DNA of 64,000 nucleotides, from positions 1 to 64,000 of the forward strand of contig NZ_BJVJ01000022.1 of assembly GCF_007989085.1 (NCBI RefSeq), written 5' to 3'. A program made the position numbers and the translations under genes. This DNA comes from Pseudonocardia sulfidoxydans NBRC 16205. Lineage in GTDB: Bacteria; Actinomycetota; Actinomycetes; Mycobacteriales; Pseudonocardiaceae. The notes under the pieces were generated by a model that made no database searches, was not told where the DNA came from, and was given only the letters and a program-made list of their open reading frames with translations. Positions 44,945-53,730 of the stretch are shown here, in pieces. Every line of letters starts with the position of its first letter. Positions within the stretch are counted from its first letter, which is position 1.

Positions 44945-46417
44945 TCAGCTCCTGGCTCCGAGGGCGAACAGTGCCTGTTCGGTCGCGTCGACGCCGGGTA
45001 TCTCCCCCGCCACGACACCGTCCCGCATGACGATCACCCGGTCGGCGACGCAGCGGATCTCCTGGTACTCGGTGGACAGCACGACGACGGCGGCGCCCGC
45101 GCGGGTCAGGGCGCGCAGCTGTCGGTAGATCTCGGCCTTGCTGGGGATGTCGATCCCGACTGTGGGTTCGTCGAGGACGAGGACCCGGGCCTCGACGCGC
45201 AGCCAGCGGTCGATCAGGACCTTCTGCTGATTCCCGCCGCTGAGCCCGCGCACGGGCAGCCGGACGTCGGAGGCCTTGAGCCCCAGTCCGTGGCCGCCGC
45301 GCCGCGACCGGTCGGCCGCGCGGGTGGCGGAGTACCAGGTCATCGGGCGCGCCGCGTCGCCCGCGAGCTCACTGTTCTCGTGGATCGGACGGTCGAGCAG
45401 CAACCCTTCGCGTTTGCGGTCGGCCGGGATGAGCGCGACCCCGCGCATCGCGGCCCGACGGCGGGTCGAACCCGGTTTCCCCATCAGTTCGACGGAGCCG
45501 GCGGTCGGTCGTGCGGCACCGCTCAGAATCCGGCCCAGCTCGGCGGCGCCGGAACCGACCGGACCGTTGATCACCACTGTCTCCCCGAACCGCAGGTCGA
45601 GGTCGACACCCTTGAGCCGGCGACCGAAGTGCACGTCGCGCAGCCGGGCCGCGACGTCGCCGGGCTCAGTGCCGCCGCCGTGGATGTCCTCGCGGCGCAG
45701 CGACACCTCGGTCCCGAACATCTGGGCCACGAGCCCGTCCGTCGTCGTGTCCTCGACGAGGCCGCCACCGACCCGGCGGCCGTCCCGCAGGACGGTGTAG
45801 TCGTCGGCGAGCGCGATGACCTCGGAGAGGTGGTGGCTGATGTAGACGACACTGACGCCGTGCTCGCGCACGCGGCGGACGACCTCGAAGAGCTGCTCGA
45901 TCTCGTCGGGATGCAGCGACGCGGTGGGCTCGTCCATGATCAGGCAGCGCGCGTCGAAGGTGACCGCGCGGGCCAGCTCGAGCAGCTGGCGCTGCGCGAC
46001 CGACAGCGTCGCGACCGGGGCGCGCACGTCGAGCTCGACGCCGACCCGCTGCAGCCGCCGCCGCGCTTCGCGCTCGACGAGCCACTGGCCCGACAGTCCG
46101 AACCGGTTGCGCGGCGCCTCGCCGAGCACGACGTTGTCGGCGACCGACCGGGTCAACGCGACCTGGCGCTCCTGGTGCAGGACACGGATGTGCAGCTCGC
46201 GGGCGTCGCGCGGGGTCAGCCGGACCGGCCGGCCGTCGACACGGATCTCGCCCGAGTCGGGCTGCAGGACGCCGGACGCGATCTTGATGAGGGTCGACTT
46301 GCCGGCACCGTTCTCGCCGACGAGGGCGTGCACCCGTCCCGGCGTGAAATCGACGGACACGTCGGTCAGAGCCCGTGCCCCCGGGAACGACCTACTGACG
46401 TTCTGGAGCTCGATCAT
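44945..46417 (-). CDS. ABC importer ATPase with two nucleotide-binding domains (RbsA type)
   Basis: A 490-residue ATPase. Domain 1: Walker A GENGAGKST, signature LSVAQRQLLELA, Walker B LIMDEPTASL. Domain 2: a degenerate Walker A (INGPVGSGAAEL, no GKS), signature LSGGNQQKV, Walker B LVLDEPTVGID. The degenerate second A-loop is normal for CUT2 importers such as RbsA. I start at the ATG at 46417 (MIELQNVSRSFPG), which has GAGG at good spacing; a longer GTG start would read through the operator just upstream. It is the first gene of the operon ending at 38085. Confidence 0.93.
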   Translation of the reverse strand: MIELQNVSRSFPGARALTDVSVDFTPGRVHALVGENGAGKSTLIKIASGVLQPDSGEIRVDGRPVRLTPRDARELHIRVLHQERQVALTRSVADNVVLGEAPRNRFGLSGQWLVEREARRRLQRVGVELDVRAPVATLSVAQRQLLELARAVTFDARCLIMDEPTASLHPDEIEQLFEVVRRVREHGVSVVYISHHLSEVIALADDYTVLRDGRRVGGGLVEDTTTDGLVAQMFGTEVSLRREDIHGGGTEPGDVAARLRDVHFGRRLKGVDLDLRFGETVVINGPVGSGAAELGRILSGAARPTAGSVELMGKPGSTRRRAAMRGVALIPADRKREGLLLDRPIHENSELAGDAARPMTWYSATRAADRSRRGGHGLGLKASDVRLPVRGLSGGNQQKVLIDRWLRVEARVLVLDEPTVGIDIPSKAEIYRQLRALTRAGAAVVVLSTEYQEIRCVADRVIVMRDGVVAGEIPGVDATEQALFALGARS

Positions 46418-46425
46418 GACACCTC

Positions 46426-46444
46426 GTATTCGGTGAGCGGATAC
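46426..46444. promoter_or_regulatory. Shared 19-bp operator, site B
   Basis: GTATTCGGTGAGCGGATAC matches the consensus GTATCCGSTGAGCGGATAC at 17 or 18 of 19 positions and lies 9 bp before the importer ATPase start. A further inverted half-site (GTTGAGCGGCTATGG on the minus strand) adjoins it at 46445-46460, giving a denser binding region than at the other two sites. Confidence 0.6.
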
Positions 46445-46600
46445 CATAGCCGCTCAACGGTCAGCGGTGAGTGTCTTGGGCCACGTCGGCCCTGTCAAGA
46501 GCGGTGCCGTGTCACCCGGCCGTGCGGGCGCTGGAACGGTCCGACCACATACGGTGACGCCGAGGACACGGGCCGACAACCAGCCCCGCACCGGGGCGCG

Positions 46601-46621
46601 CGGGAGTCGGGACGACTCCCG
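46601..46621 (-). terminator. Terminator of the IclR gene
   Basis: A perfect 9-bp stem CGGGAGTCG / CGACTCCCG with a 3-nt loop, 18 bp past the IclR stop. It separates the hyuA-hyuB-IclR transcript from the importer promoter. Confidence 0.7.
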
Positions 46622-46639
46622 ACCCGAGCGGGAACCGCG

Positions 46640-47494
46640 TCAGGAAGGCCGGCCGTTGTCGTAGGTGGCCCAGTGCATCGGCTGCCATCCGGTGCCCAGC
46701 GAGATGGTGCGCGCGACACGCTGGACGCTCTGCAGCGCGGCGGCCTCGGCCGGTCCGCCGTCGAACTCGGTGCGCGCCATCACCAGGCACACGCACGCCA
46801 CGACCTCGCCGACCGAGTTGTGCACCGGCGCGGACAGGGAACCGGTGAACGACTGGACGTCGCCGACCGTCCGGGAGTAACCCTGCTGACGGATCACGTC
46901 GAGCTTCGGCCTGATCGACGCCGGGTCGGTGTCGGTCTCCGGCGTCAGCCTCGCCAGCGGACCGGCCAGGTACTCGTCGATCTCCGCCGGGGGCAGATTG
47001 GCGAGCAGGACCAGACCCTTGCTGCCGCAGTGCATCGGGAAGTGGTGGCCGTAGGTGGTCCGGGTGATCGTCTCGCCCGACATGGCGTCGCGGGCGTAGA
47101 GCGTGACGACGAGGTTCCCGCTGCGCTCGGCCAGCTGGTATACCCCCGACGGGGTGTCCTCGGCCGCCTCCCGGAACAGCGGGATGGCCAGCTCCAGCAG
47201 GGGGTGCCCGACGAGATACGTGGATCCCAGCAGCCAGGTGCGCCTGCCCATCCGGAAGACGCCGGCGTTGTCGCGGGTGATGAACTCCGCGCTCTCCAGC
47301 TGCGACAGCGTGCGGTGCAGCGTCGCCCACGACATCTGCAGCGCCTCGGCGGCGTCGGTGGCACGCATGGGGCGCTCGGCGAGGAGCTCCAGCACGCGCA
47401 GGGCGCGCATCACGCCCTGCAGCGTCGCCTTCGGGCGCTCGTCGCCCTCGGAACGAGCCCGCCCCGGGGGGCCGTCCACCTCCGACGACACCAC
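46640..47494 (-). CDS. IclR-family transcriptional regulator
   Basis: A 284-residue regulator. The winged helix-turn-helix is ATLQGVMRALRVLELLAERP, MRATDAAEALQMSWATLHRT and LSQLESAEFITRDNAGVFRM. The effector domain (about 100-270) has GSKGLVLLANLPPAEIDEYL, IRQQGYSRTVGDVQSFTGSL and APVHNSVGEVVACVCLVMAR, the usual IclR pocket for a small acid. The GTG at 47494 follows GAGGGGG. It lies 91 bp after hyuB, between operons carrying the shared 19-bp palindrome, and is the best candidate for the protein binding those sites. Confidence 0.92.
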   Translation of the reverse strand: MVSSEVDGPPGRARSEGDERPKATLQGVMRALRVLELLAERPMRATDAAEALQMSWATLHRTLSQLESAEFITRDNAGVFRMGRRTWLLGSTYLVGHPLLELAIPLFREAAEDTPSGVYQLAERSGNLVVTLYARDAMSGETITRTTYGHHFPMHCGSKGLVLLANLPPAEIDEYLAGPLARLTPETDTDPASIRPKLDVIRQQGYSRTVGDVQSFTGSLSAPVHNSVGEVVACVCLVMARTEFDGGPAEAAALQSVQRVARTISLGTGWQPMHWATYDNGRPS

Positions 47495-47585
47495 TCCACC
47501 CCCTCAGTCGGGCACGACGGTACCGGACGGTTCGGGGCGCGCACCGACCCCGACCGTGCGCGACCGCCCGGCACACGACGGGCGC

Positions 47586-49478
47586 CTAGCCCGCGGGCGT
47601 GGCCGGGTCGACCACGGCGTGCACGTCGTCGGGGTCCGACCAGCCCTCCGGCCGGACGAGGCCGCCACCGGCCTTGACCGACTCGAAGTAGGCGCCGCGG
47701 TCGAACATCGGCACCGCGCCGCGCCCGGACCGCAGCGCGTCGCGCAGCTCCGACGTCGCGACCTCGTCGATCTCGACCTTTCCCTGCACCCGGGTGACGA
47801 CGACGCCGTACTCGCGACGTGCCGCCTCCTCGGTGACGAGGCCGACCGCCACGTCGTAACGGACGCGCTCCGGGTCACGCCGCAGCGGATCGCCCCACCC
47901 GCCGCCCCCGGTCGTCCACACCGTGACGAGGTCGTCGGGTGCGATGGGCACACCGTCGATCATGCCGGGCAGGCTCTCCGTGCTGCCGTCGCCGCGGGCC
48001 ACCTCGATGCCGTAGGGCCAGCCGGCCTTCCCGCCGTTCACCCCGTACGTCGCGAGCTCGGACCGGTCGGCGTTGGACAGCAACGTCGACGACCGCAGCG
48101 ACCGGATCTTCTTCTGGTACCCGAACCCGCCGCGGAACTCGCCCGCGCCGGCGGAGTCGGACCGCAGCTCCAGGCTCTCGACCAGCACCGGGTAGCGCTG
48201 CTCGGAGAACTCCGCGGGCAGGTTGCGCGAGTTCGGGACGATGTGCACGACGTCGCTGCCGTCGGCCCACGGCCGGCCCGGCCCGCCGCCGCCGAGCACC
48301 TCCCGGAACAGCGAGAGCTTCCCCTCGGTGTCGCGGCTGTGCAGGCCCCAGATCCGGATCGTCTCGTGGTCGGCCGGCATCCGCCCGCCGGTGGCCTTGG
48401 CCAGCGCGCCCGCGAAGATGCCCAGCGCGCGGATGAGGATGAAGAACCGCAGGCCCGTCGGGCGCCCGAAGTGCGGGGTGACGAGCGTGCCCTTCGGTGG
48501 GAACACCACGTCGATGACGTCGAGGATGCCCTCGTTGATGTCGATCTCCGCGGCGCGCTCCGGCGAGTCGGCCAGGCACCGCAGTACCGGACCCATCCAC
48601 TTGCGGACGAACCGGCCCTCGCAGTAGTCGATGGCCCAGTTGATCGGACCCTCGGCCTCCGGGTCGGTTCCGGTGAAGTCGAGCAGAATCCGGTCCGCGG
48701 TCTTGGTCATGGTCAGCCGCATCGCGTAGAGCTTGCGGGTGAACCCGTCGCACTCGACGTAGTCCTCGAAGGTGTAGACGCCGTCGGCGATCTTGGGCAG
48801 CAGCTCGTCGCGGACGGTCCGCGCGCAGTTCTCGATGATCGCGTCGAACCCGCCCTCGAGCACGTCGACGCCGTAGCGGTCGGCAAGCTCGGTCAGCCGC
48901 CGCGCCCCCAGCCGGCAGGCGCCGATCTCGGAGTCGATGTCGCCACGCAGGTGCTCGGGCAGGCGCGAGTTGCGCTCCAGGATGCGGAACGCGGTCTCGT
49001 TGAGGACACCGCGGTCGTAGAGCTTGATCGGCGGGACGACCAGTCCCTCGCCCCACTGGTCGTGGACCTGCACCGGCAGGCTGCCCGGCACGCAGCCGCC
49101 GACGTCGTCGTGGTGTCCGAAGACCTGCGCGAAGCCGAGCAGCCGGTCGTCGCCGTGGAAGATCGGCACCGTCGTGCACAGGTCGGGAACGTGCCCGCAG
49201 GACCCGGCACTGTTGTAGGGGTCGTTCCAGAAGAAGACGTCGCCGGGGTGGATGTCGTCGCCGAAGAACTCGAACACCGGCTCGATCAGCGAGCCGTAGG
49301 AGCGCCCGGTGAGCTTGCGACCGCGGGCGTCGTAGAGACCGACGCGGTAGTCGTGCTGGTCGCGGATCATCGGGGACCGCGCGGCCCGCTCGACGGCGGC
49401 CTCGATCTCCACCTCCGCGGAGCGGATGGTGCCGGTGATGACCTCGAGCTCGATCGGGCCCAGAACCGTGGTTGCCAT
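47586..49478 (-). CDS. hyuB: Hydantoinase/oxoprolinase B subunit
   Basis: A 630-residue HyuB-family subunit: GPIELEVITGTIRSAEVEIE, LVVPPIKLYDRGVLNETAFR, RVTV-type core residues in GINW (PINWAIDYCEGRFVRKWM), HFGRPTGLRFFILIRALGIF and the C-terminal VTVWTTGGGGWGDPLRRDPE, the family's glycine motif. With HyuA it hydrolyses a five-membered cyclic amide (hydantoin, oxoproline) or carboxylates a ketone; the substrate cannot be fixed. The ATG is 2 bp after the HyuA stop. Length is near the longer acetone-carboxylase-like HyuBs. Confidence 0.92.
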   Translation of the reverse strand: MATTVLGPIELEVITGTIRSAEVEIEAAVERAARSPMIRDQHDYRVGLYDARGRKLTGRSYGSLIEPVFEFFGDDIHPGDVFFWNDPYNSAGSCGHVPDLCTTVPIFHGDDRLLGFAQVFGHHDDVGGCVPGSLPVQVHDQWGEGLVVPPIKLYDRGVLNETAFRILERNSRLPEHLRGDIDSEIGACRLGARRLTELADRYGVDVLEGGFDAIIENCARTVRDELLPKIADGVYTFEDYVECDGFTRKLYAMRLTMTKTADRILLDFTGTDPEAEGPINWAIDYCEGRFVRKWMGPVLRCLADSPERAAEIDINEGILDVIDVVFPPKGTLVTPHFGRPTGLRFFILIRALGIFAGALAKATGGRMPADHETIRIWGLHSRDTEGKLSLFREVLGGGGPGRPWADGSDVVHIVPNSRNLPAEFSEQRYPVLVESLELRSDSAGAGEFRGGFGYQKKIRSLRSSTLLSNADRSELATYGVNGGKAGWPYGIEVARGDGSTESLPGMIDGVPIAPDDLVTVWTTGGGGWGDPLRRDPERVRYDVAVGLVTEEAARREYGVVVTRVQGKVEIDEVATSELRDALRSGRGAVPMFDRGAYFESVKAGGGLVRPEGWSDPDDVHAVVDPATPAG

Positions 49479-49480
49479 GC

Positions 49481-51538
49481 TCAGCCCTTCGTGAGGATCA
49501 GGTTGGCGGCGGGGTCGCAGGTGACCTGCCACCCCGGCGGGACGACGACGGTCGCGCCGTACTCCTCGACGACGCCCGGACCCGCGACCGAGGTCCCCGG
49601 CGTGAGCGCGGCGCGGTCATGGATCGTGCAGGGGCGCCAGCCCTCCCCCGGCCAGTAGACGTCGCGGGTCGTCGGGGCCGGCGCGGCCGCGCCCGCCGCC
49701 TCGTAGCGGGAGCGGTGCGGCGGCCGATGCAGCCTGCCGACAGCCTGCACCCGCAGGTTGACGACCTCGACGTCCTGCTTGCCGTCGTAGGAGAAGCCAT
49801 AGATGCGGTGGTGCTCGGCGTGGAACGCGGCGATGGTCGCGTCGAGTGCCGGGCGCCCGGTGAGGCCGGCCGGGACCGACACCGCGACCTCGTAGCCCTC
49901 ACCGACGTAACGGGCGTCGGCGCCGCGGATCACCTCGACGTCGTCGTCCTCGACCCCCTCGGCGGTCAGCTCCGCGGCCCCGGCCTCCTCCAGCTCGCGC
50001 CAGATCACGTCGAGGTCGTCGGCCACCCGCGGTTCGAGGGGGCTGACGTAGGTCCGGACGAGGTCGCGCTTGATGTCGGTGACCTGCAGCCCGAACGCCG
50101 ACAGATTCCCCGGGTAGGGCGGCACGAGCACCCGCGTCATCCCGAGGAAGTCCGCGACCTGCGCGGCCAGCAGCGGGCCCGCTCCCCCGAACGCGACCAG
50201 CGTGTAGGCCGCCGGGTCGCGACCCTTGCTCGTCGAGACCTGCCGGATGCCGGCGACCTGCCCGGCCGCGGCGACCTCCAGAACGCCTGCCGCGGCCTCG
50301 TCCGCGTCGAGACCGAACCGGCGGCCGAAGTCCTCGAACGCCGCGCGGGCAGAGTCCCGGTCGAGCACCAGCTCGCCGCCGACGAGGCTCGCCGGGAAGC
50401 GGTTGAGCACCGTCGCGGCGTCGGTGACGGTCGGCTCGGTCCCGCCGCGCCCGTAGGCGATCGGCCCGGGCACGGCACCCGCACTGCGCGGCCCGACCTT
50501 GAGGCTGTGGTTGGGCCCCACCCACGCCAATGACCCACCACCCGTACCGACGGTCGCGATGTCGATCATCGGGATCTTCACCGGGTAGCTCTCGACGACC
50601 GACTCGCTGGTGAGCCGGACCGTCAGGTCCTCGATGAGCGCCACGTCGGTGGAGGTGCCGCCGACGTCGAGGGTGATGATGTCGGAGATGCCGGCTGCAC
50701 GGGCGGCCTCGATGGCGCCGAGCACACCCCCGGCAGGGCCCGACAGAAGCATGTTGACGGGACGCTCGCCCGCCGCCTTGGCGGTCACGACACCGCCGTT
50801 GGACTGCATGATCAGGAAGGGTCGCGGGCCGGCCCGCCGTGTCAGCTCGGCCTCGGCGTTGCCCAGGTACGTGCGGCAGTAGGGCTTCACCATGACGTCG
50901 AGCAGCGTCGTCATGGCCCGCTCGTACTCGCGGTACTCGGGCAGCACGACGCTGGAGAGCGAGACGAACAGCTCGGGGAACCGCTGCGCGAGCAGCTCAC
51001 CGATGCGGCGCTCGTGGTCGGGGTTCGCATAGGAGTGCAACAGGCAGACCGCCAGCCGGTTCACACCCTCGGCGACGAGCTCCTCGGCGGCGGTGACGAC
51101 CGCGTCCTCGTCGAGCTCCCGGGCGACGGCGCCGTCGTAGAGGATGCGCTCGGGCACCTCCCGCACCAGGTGCAGCGGCACCAGCCGCGGCGGCTTGACC
51201 CAGAAGAAGGAGTTGCCGTAGCCGTCGGGCACCGATTGACGGGCGATCTCGATCAGGTGCCGGAACCCCTGCGTGACCAGCAGCCCGATGCCGTCGAACT
51301 CGTGCTCCAGTACCGCGTTCGTTGCCGTCGTCGAGCCGTGGACCAGCAGGCTCACGTCGTCGAACCCGCGTCCCGCAAGGCCCAGGACCTTCTCGACGCC
51401 GGTCACGAGGGCGCGGCTGGGATCCTCCCGATCGCTCGCGGTCTTGACCGCGTACAGGTCGCCGCTGTCGGAGTCCACCGCGATGACGTCGGTGAACGTT
51501 CCGCCGGTGTCGACGGACACACGCAGGCTTCCCGGCAT
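49481..51538 (-). CDS. hyuA: Hydantoinase/oxoprolinase A subunit
   Basis: A 685-residue HyuA-family ATP-binding subunit of the acetate-kinase/hsp70/actin fold: LRVSVDTGGTFTDVIAVDSD (phosphate-1 loop), LLVHGSTTATNAVLEHEFDG, ITLDVGGTSTDVALIEDLTV (phosphate-2 loop) and LVAFGGAGPLLAAQVADFLG (adenosine motif). It needs ATP for ring opening of hydantoin-like substrates. The start at 51538 (MPGSLRV) has GGGAGAGAGG upstream. Its promoter carries operator site C, only 37 bp before the ATG, and is divergent from the CoxG gene. Confidence 0.93.
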   Translation of the reverse strand: MPGSLRVSVDTGGTFTDVIAVDSDSGDLYAVKTASDREDPSRALVTGVEKVLGLAGRGFDDVSLLVHGSTTATNAVLEHEFDGIGLLVTQGFRHLIEIARQSVPDGYGNSFFWVKPPRLVPLHLVREVPERILYDGAVARELDEDAVVTAAEELVAEGVNRLAVCLLHSYANPDHERRIGELLAQRFPELFVSLSSVVLPEYREYERAMTTLLDVMVKPYCRTYLGNAEAELTRRAGPRPFLIMQSNGGVVTAKAAGERPVNMLLSGPAGGVLGAIEAARAAGISDIITLDVGGTSTDVALIEDLTVRLTSESVVESYPVKIPMIDIATVGTGGGSLAWVGPNHSLKVGPRSAGAVPGPIAYGRGGTEPTVTDAATVLNRFPASLVGGELVLDRDSARAAFEDFGRRFGLDADEAAAGVLEVAAAGQVAGIRQVSTSKGRDPAAYTLVAFGGAGPLLAAQVADFLGMTRVLVPPYPGNLSAFGLQVTDIKRDLVRTYVSPLEPRVADDLDVIWRELEEAGAAELTAEGVEDDDVEVIRGADARYVGEGYEVAVSVPAGLTGRPALDATIAAFHAEHHRIYGFSYDGKQDVEVVNLRVQAVGRLHRPPHRSRYEAAGAAAPAPTTRDVYWPGEGWRPCTIHDRAALTPGTSVAGPGVVEEYGATVVVPPGWQVTCDPAANLILTKG

Positions 51539-51567
51539 GGGCCTCTCTCCCTTCGATCGGACCACGC

Positions 51568-51596
51568 TTGACACGTATCCGGTGGGCGGACACGAT
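51568..51596. promoter_or_regulatory. Shared operator site C inside a divergent promoter
   Basis: GTATCCGGTGGGCGGACAC (51575-51593) matches the shared palindrome at 17 of 19 positions. On the plus strand TTGACA (51568-51573) and CACGAT (51591-51596) are 17 bp apart, so the operator fills the spacer of a promoter for the CoxG-CaiB genes. A second related half (ATATCCGCTGTCCG) follows at about 51595-51608. The gap 51539-51718 has no gene. Confidence 0.55.
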
Positions 51597-51718
51597 ATCC
51601 GCTGTCCGGGGACAGTAGGACCTCGCCGAACACGGTGTCAATCGCCGCCGACCCGGCCGCCAACGTCCACCCCGCCGAAGCCACCGCCCTCGCACCGTCC
51701 GGGCCAGAGGAGTGCTCC

Positions 51719-52375
51719 GTGCAGCTCGACCATCAGTTCACGATCCCCGTCGACGTCGAGACGACGTGGGCAGGTCTGCTCGACATCACGCGGGTCGCCA
51801 CCGCCTTCCCGGGCGCGACCCTCGCCGACCACACCGACGACTCCTTCACCGGAACCGTCAAGGTCAAGCTCGGACCCGTCGGCCTCACCTACCGCGGCAA
51901 GGCGACGTTCACCGAGGTCGACGAGGCCGCGCGCCGCGTCGCGATCGTCGCGTCCGGTTCCGACGTCAAGGGCAACGGCAACGCCTCCGCCGACGTCCAC
52001 GCCACGCTGGCCGCGGGCCCCGACGGTTCGACGGTGTGCGACCTGCGGACCAACCTGGAGGTCACCGGCAAGGCCGCCCAGTTCGGACGCGGGCTCGTCG
52101 TCGACATCGGCAACCGGGTCCTGACCCAGTTCGCCCGCAATCTCGAGAAGAGCTTCCACCAGCCCGCGCCGGCACCCCCGGACCCCGCCGTGCCGATCCG
52201 TGCCGCCGCGGCCGCACCGGTCCAGGATCCCGCCGCGGCCGCGTCCGACCAGCTCGACGCGCTGGGCCTGCTCTGGGGAAGCCCGCGCGGACGCCGCGGC
52301 CTGCTGAGCACCGCCGCGCTGCTGCTGGCGGTGTTCGCGTTCGTCCTGGGACGGCGGACGGCCGGCGCCCGATGA
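51719..52375 (+). CDS. coxG: CoxG-like SRPBCC protein with C-terminal membrane anchor
   Basis: A 218-residue protein. Residues 1-145 are a START/SRPBCC fold of the CO-dehydrogenase subunit G family: VQLDHQFTIPVDVETTWAGL, PGATLADHTDDSFTGTVKVK, LGPVGLTYRGKATFTEVDEA, GRGLVVDIGNRVLTQFARNL. A Pro/Ala linker leads to a final membrane helix (LLSTAALLLAVFAFVLGRRT). CoxG recruits the CoxD/CoxE machinery to the membrane for hydroxylase maturation, and both partners are encoded at 54.9-57.1 kb. GTG at 51719 follows GAGGAG; its stop overlaps the next start. Confidence 0.87.
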   Translation: MQLDHQFTIPVDVETTWAGLLDITRVATAFPGATLADHTDDSFTGTVKVKLGPVGLTYRGKATFTEVDEAARRVAIVASGSDVKGNGNASADVHATLAAGPDGSTVCDLRTNLEVTGKAAQFGRGLVVDIGNRVLTQFARNLEKSFHQPAPAPPDPAVPIRAAAAAPVQDPAAAASDQLDALGLLWGSPRGRRGLLSTAALLLAVFAFVLGRRTAGAR

Positions 52376-53553
52376 GCCGCCGCACCGACGCCGGGCCCCT
52401 CGACGGCCTCGTCGTGCTCGACCTCAGCCGCGCACTCGCCGGCCCGCACGCCGCGATGTTGCTCGGCGACCTCGGCGCCCGCGTGATCAAGGTCGAGAAC
52501 CCCGAGGGCGGCGACGACTCCCGCGGCTGGGGACCACCCTTCGTCGGCGACGGCGAGTCCACCTACTTCATGTCCTGCAACCGGAACAAGGAGTCGATCG
52601 CCCTCGACCTCAAGGCCCGCGACGACCTCGACCTGCTCGCGCGCCTCGTCGTGCGCGCCGACGTCCTCGTCGAGAACTTCCGGCCCGGCACGATGCACCG
52701 GCTCGGTCTCGGCAACGACCGCCTCCTCGAGCTCAACCCCCGCCTCGTCGTGCTGTCCATCAGCGGTTTCGGCCACGACGGCCCGGAAGCCGGACGCGCC
52801 GGATACGACCAGATCGCCCAGGGCGAGGCCGGCCTCATGTCGCTCACCGGCCCCTCACCCGACGATCCTCAGCGCGTCGGTGTGCCCATCAGCGACCTGC
52901 TGGCCGGCCTCTACGGGATCACCGGCGTCCTCGCCGCGCTGGCCGAACGCGAACGCACCGGGCGCGGGCAGGTCGTCCGCACCTCGCTGCTCGCCGCGAC
53001 CGTCGGCGTCCATGCCTTCCACGGCACCGGCTGGACCGTGGCGGGCGAGATCGGCCAGGCCCGCGGCAACCACCATCCGTCGATCACCCCGTACGGGATG
53101 TTCCGCTGTCTCGGCGGCCACGTGCAGCTCTCCTGCGGGTCGGAGGGGCTGTGGCGACGGCTGTGCGCCGAGTTCGGCCTCGATCCCGCCGCACCGCGCA
53201 GGGCCGACAACGCCACCCGCACCCGCAACCGGGAGGAGGTCGTCAGCCTCCTGGAGGCCACCTTCGCCGACATCCCCGCCGACGTCCTCCTGAAGCGGCT
53301 GCTCGCGGCCGGCATCCCGGCAGGGCGGATCCGCAGCATCGCCGAGGTGTACGAGTGGGAACAGACCCGCTCGCAGGGGCTGGTCACCGAGATCGCGCAC
53401 CCGACACTCGGGACCGTCACCGTACCGGGACCCGCGCTGCGCTTCTTCGACCCGGATCCCGGCGGCGGCGAGCAGGAGACGACGCCCGCCGTCCGGTCGG
53501 CGGCACCGGCGCTCGGCGCGCACGACCGCGTGATCCGGGAGTGGGCGACGTGA
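52372..53553 (+). CDS. CaiB/BaiF-type CoA-transferase (family III)
   Basis: A 393-residue family III CoA-transferase: LDGLVVLDLSRALAGPHAAM, LLGDLGARVIKVENPEGGDD, FRPGTMHRLGLGNDRLLELN and the catalytic Asp in AGYDQIAQGEAGLMSLTG. It would move CoA onto a carboxylic acid, allowing further breakdown. The ATG overlaps the CoxG stop (ATGA). In this cluster it could activate a dicarboxylate released after ring opening; that link is inference. It is followed by a truncated racemase/isomerase-like gene. Confidence 0.92.
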   Translation: MSRRTDAGPLDGLVVLDLSRALAGPHAAMLLGDLGARVIKVENPEGGDDSRGWGPPFVGDGESTYFMSCNRNKESIALDLKARDDLDLLARLVVRADVLVENFRPGTMHRLGLGNDRLLELNPRLVVLSISGFGHDGPEAGRAGYDQIAQGEAGLMSLTGPSPDDPQRVGVPISDLLAGLYGITGVLAALAERERTGRGQVVRTSLLAATVGVHAFHGTGWTVAGEIGQARGNHHPSITPYGMFRCLGGHVQLSCGSEGLWRRLCAEFGLDPAAPRRADNATRTRNREEVVSLLEATFADIPADVLLKRLLAAGIPAGRIRSIAEVYEWEQTRSQGLVTEIAHPTLGTVTVPGPALRFFDPDPGGGEQETTPAVRSAAPALGAHDRVIREWAT

Positions 53554-53606
53554 CGCCGAGGGCGTGACCGTCTGGCGGGCGGCATCCGCGCGGCGTGGGA
53601 GGGGTC

Positions 53607-53700
53607 ATGACGCACCCGGCGCGGCCCATCCGGCTCGGCATGGTCCTGCCGTCGTCCAACACCCGGGCGGAGCCCGCGGCCCAGCGCACTGCTCACTTTC
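53607..53700 (+). pseudogene. Truncated Asp/Glu racemase / maleate isomerase-like gene start
   Basis: An ATG with a strong ribosome site (GGGAGGGGTC) opens MTHPARPIRLGMVLPSSNTR then AEPAAQ, the diagnostic beginning of the Asp/Glu racemase superfamily that includes maleate cis-trans isomerase and arylmalonate decarboxylase (RLGxxxPSSNTxxEP with EP loop). Similarity ends near 53690 and the frame runs into the 3' end of the minus-strand FAH gene. A deletion seems to have removed the rest, about 200 residues with both catalytic Cys. Confidence 0.6.
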
Positions 53701-53730
53701 CGCAGCGACGTCGGGTTGTCGCGGCCGCCG

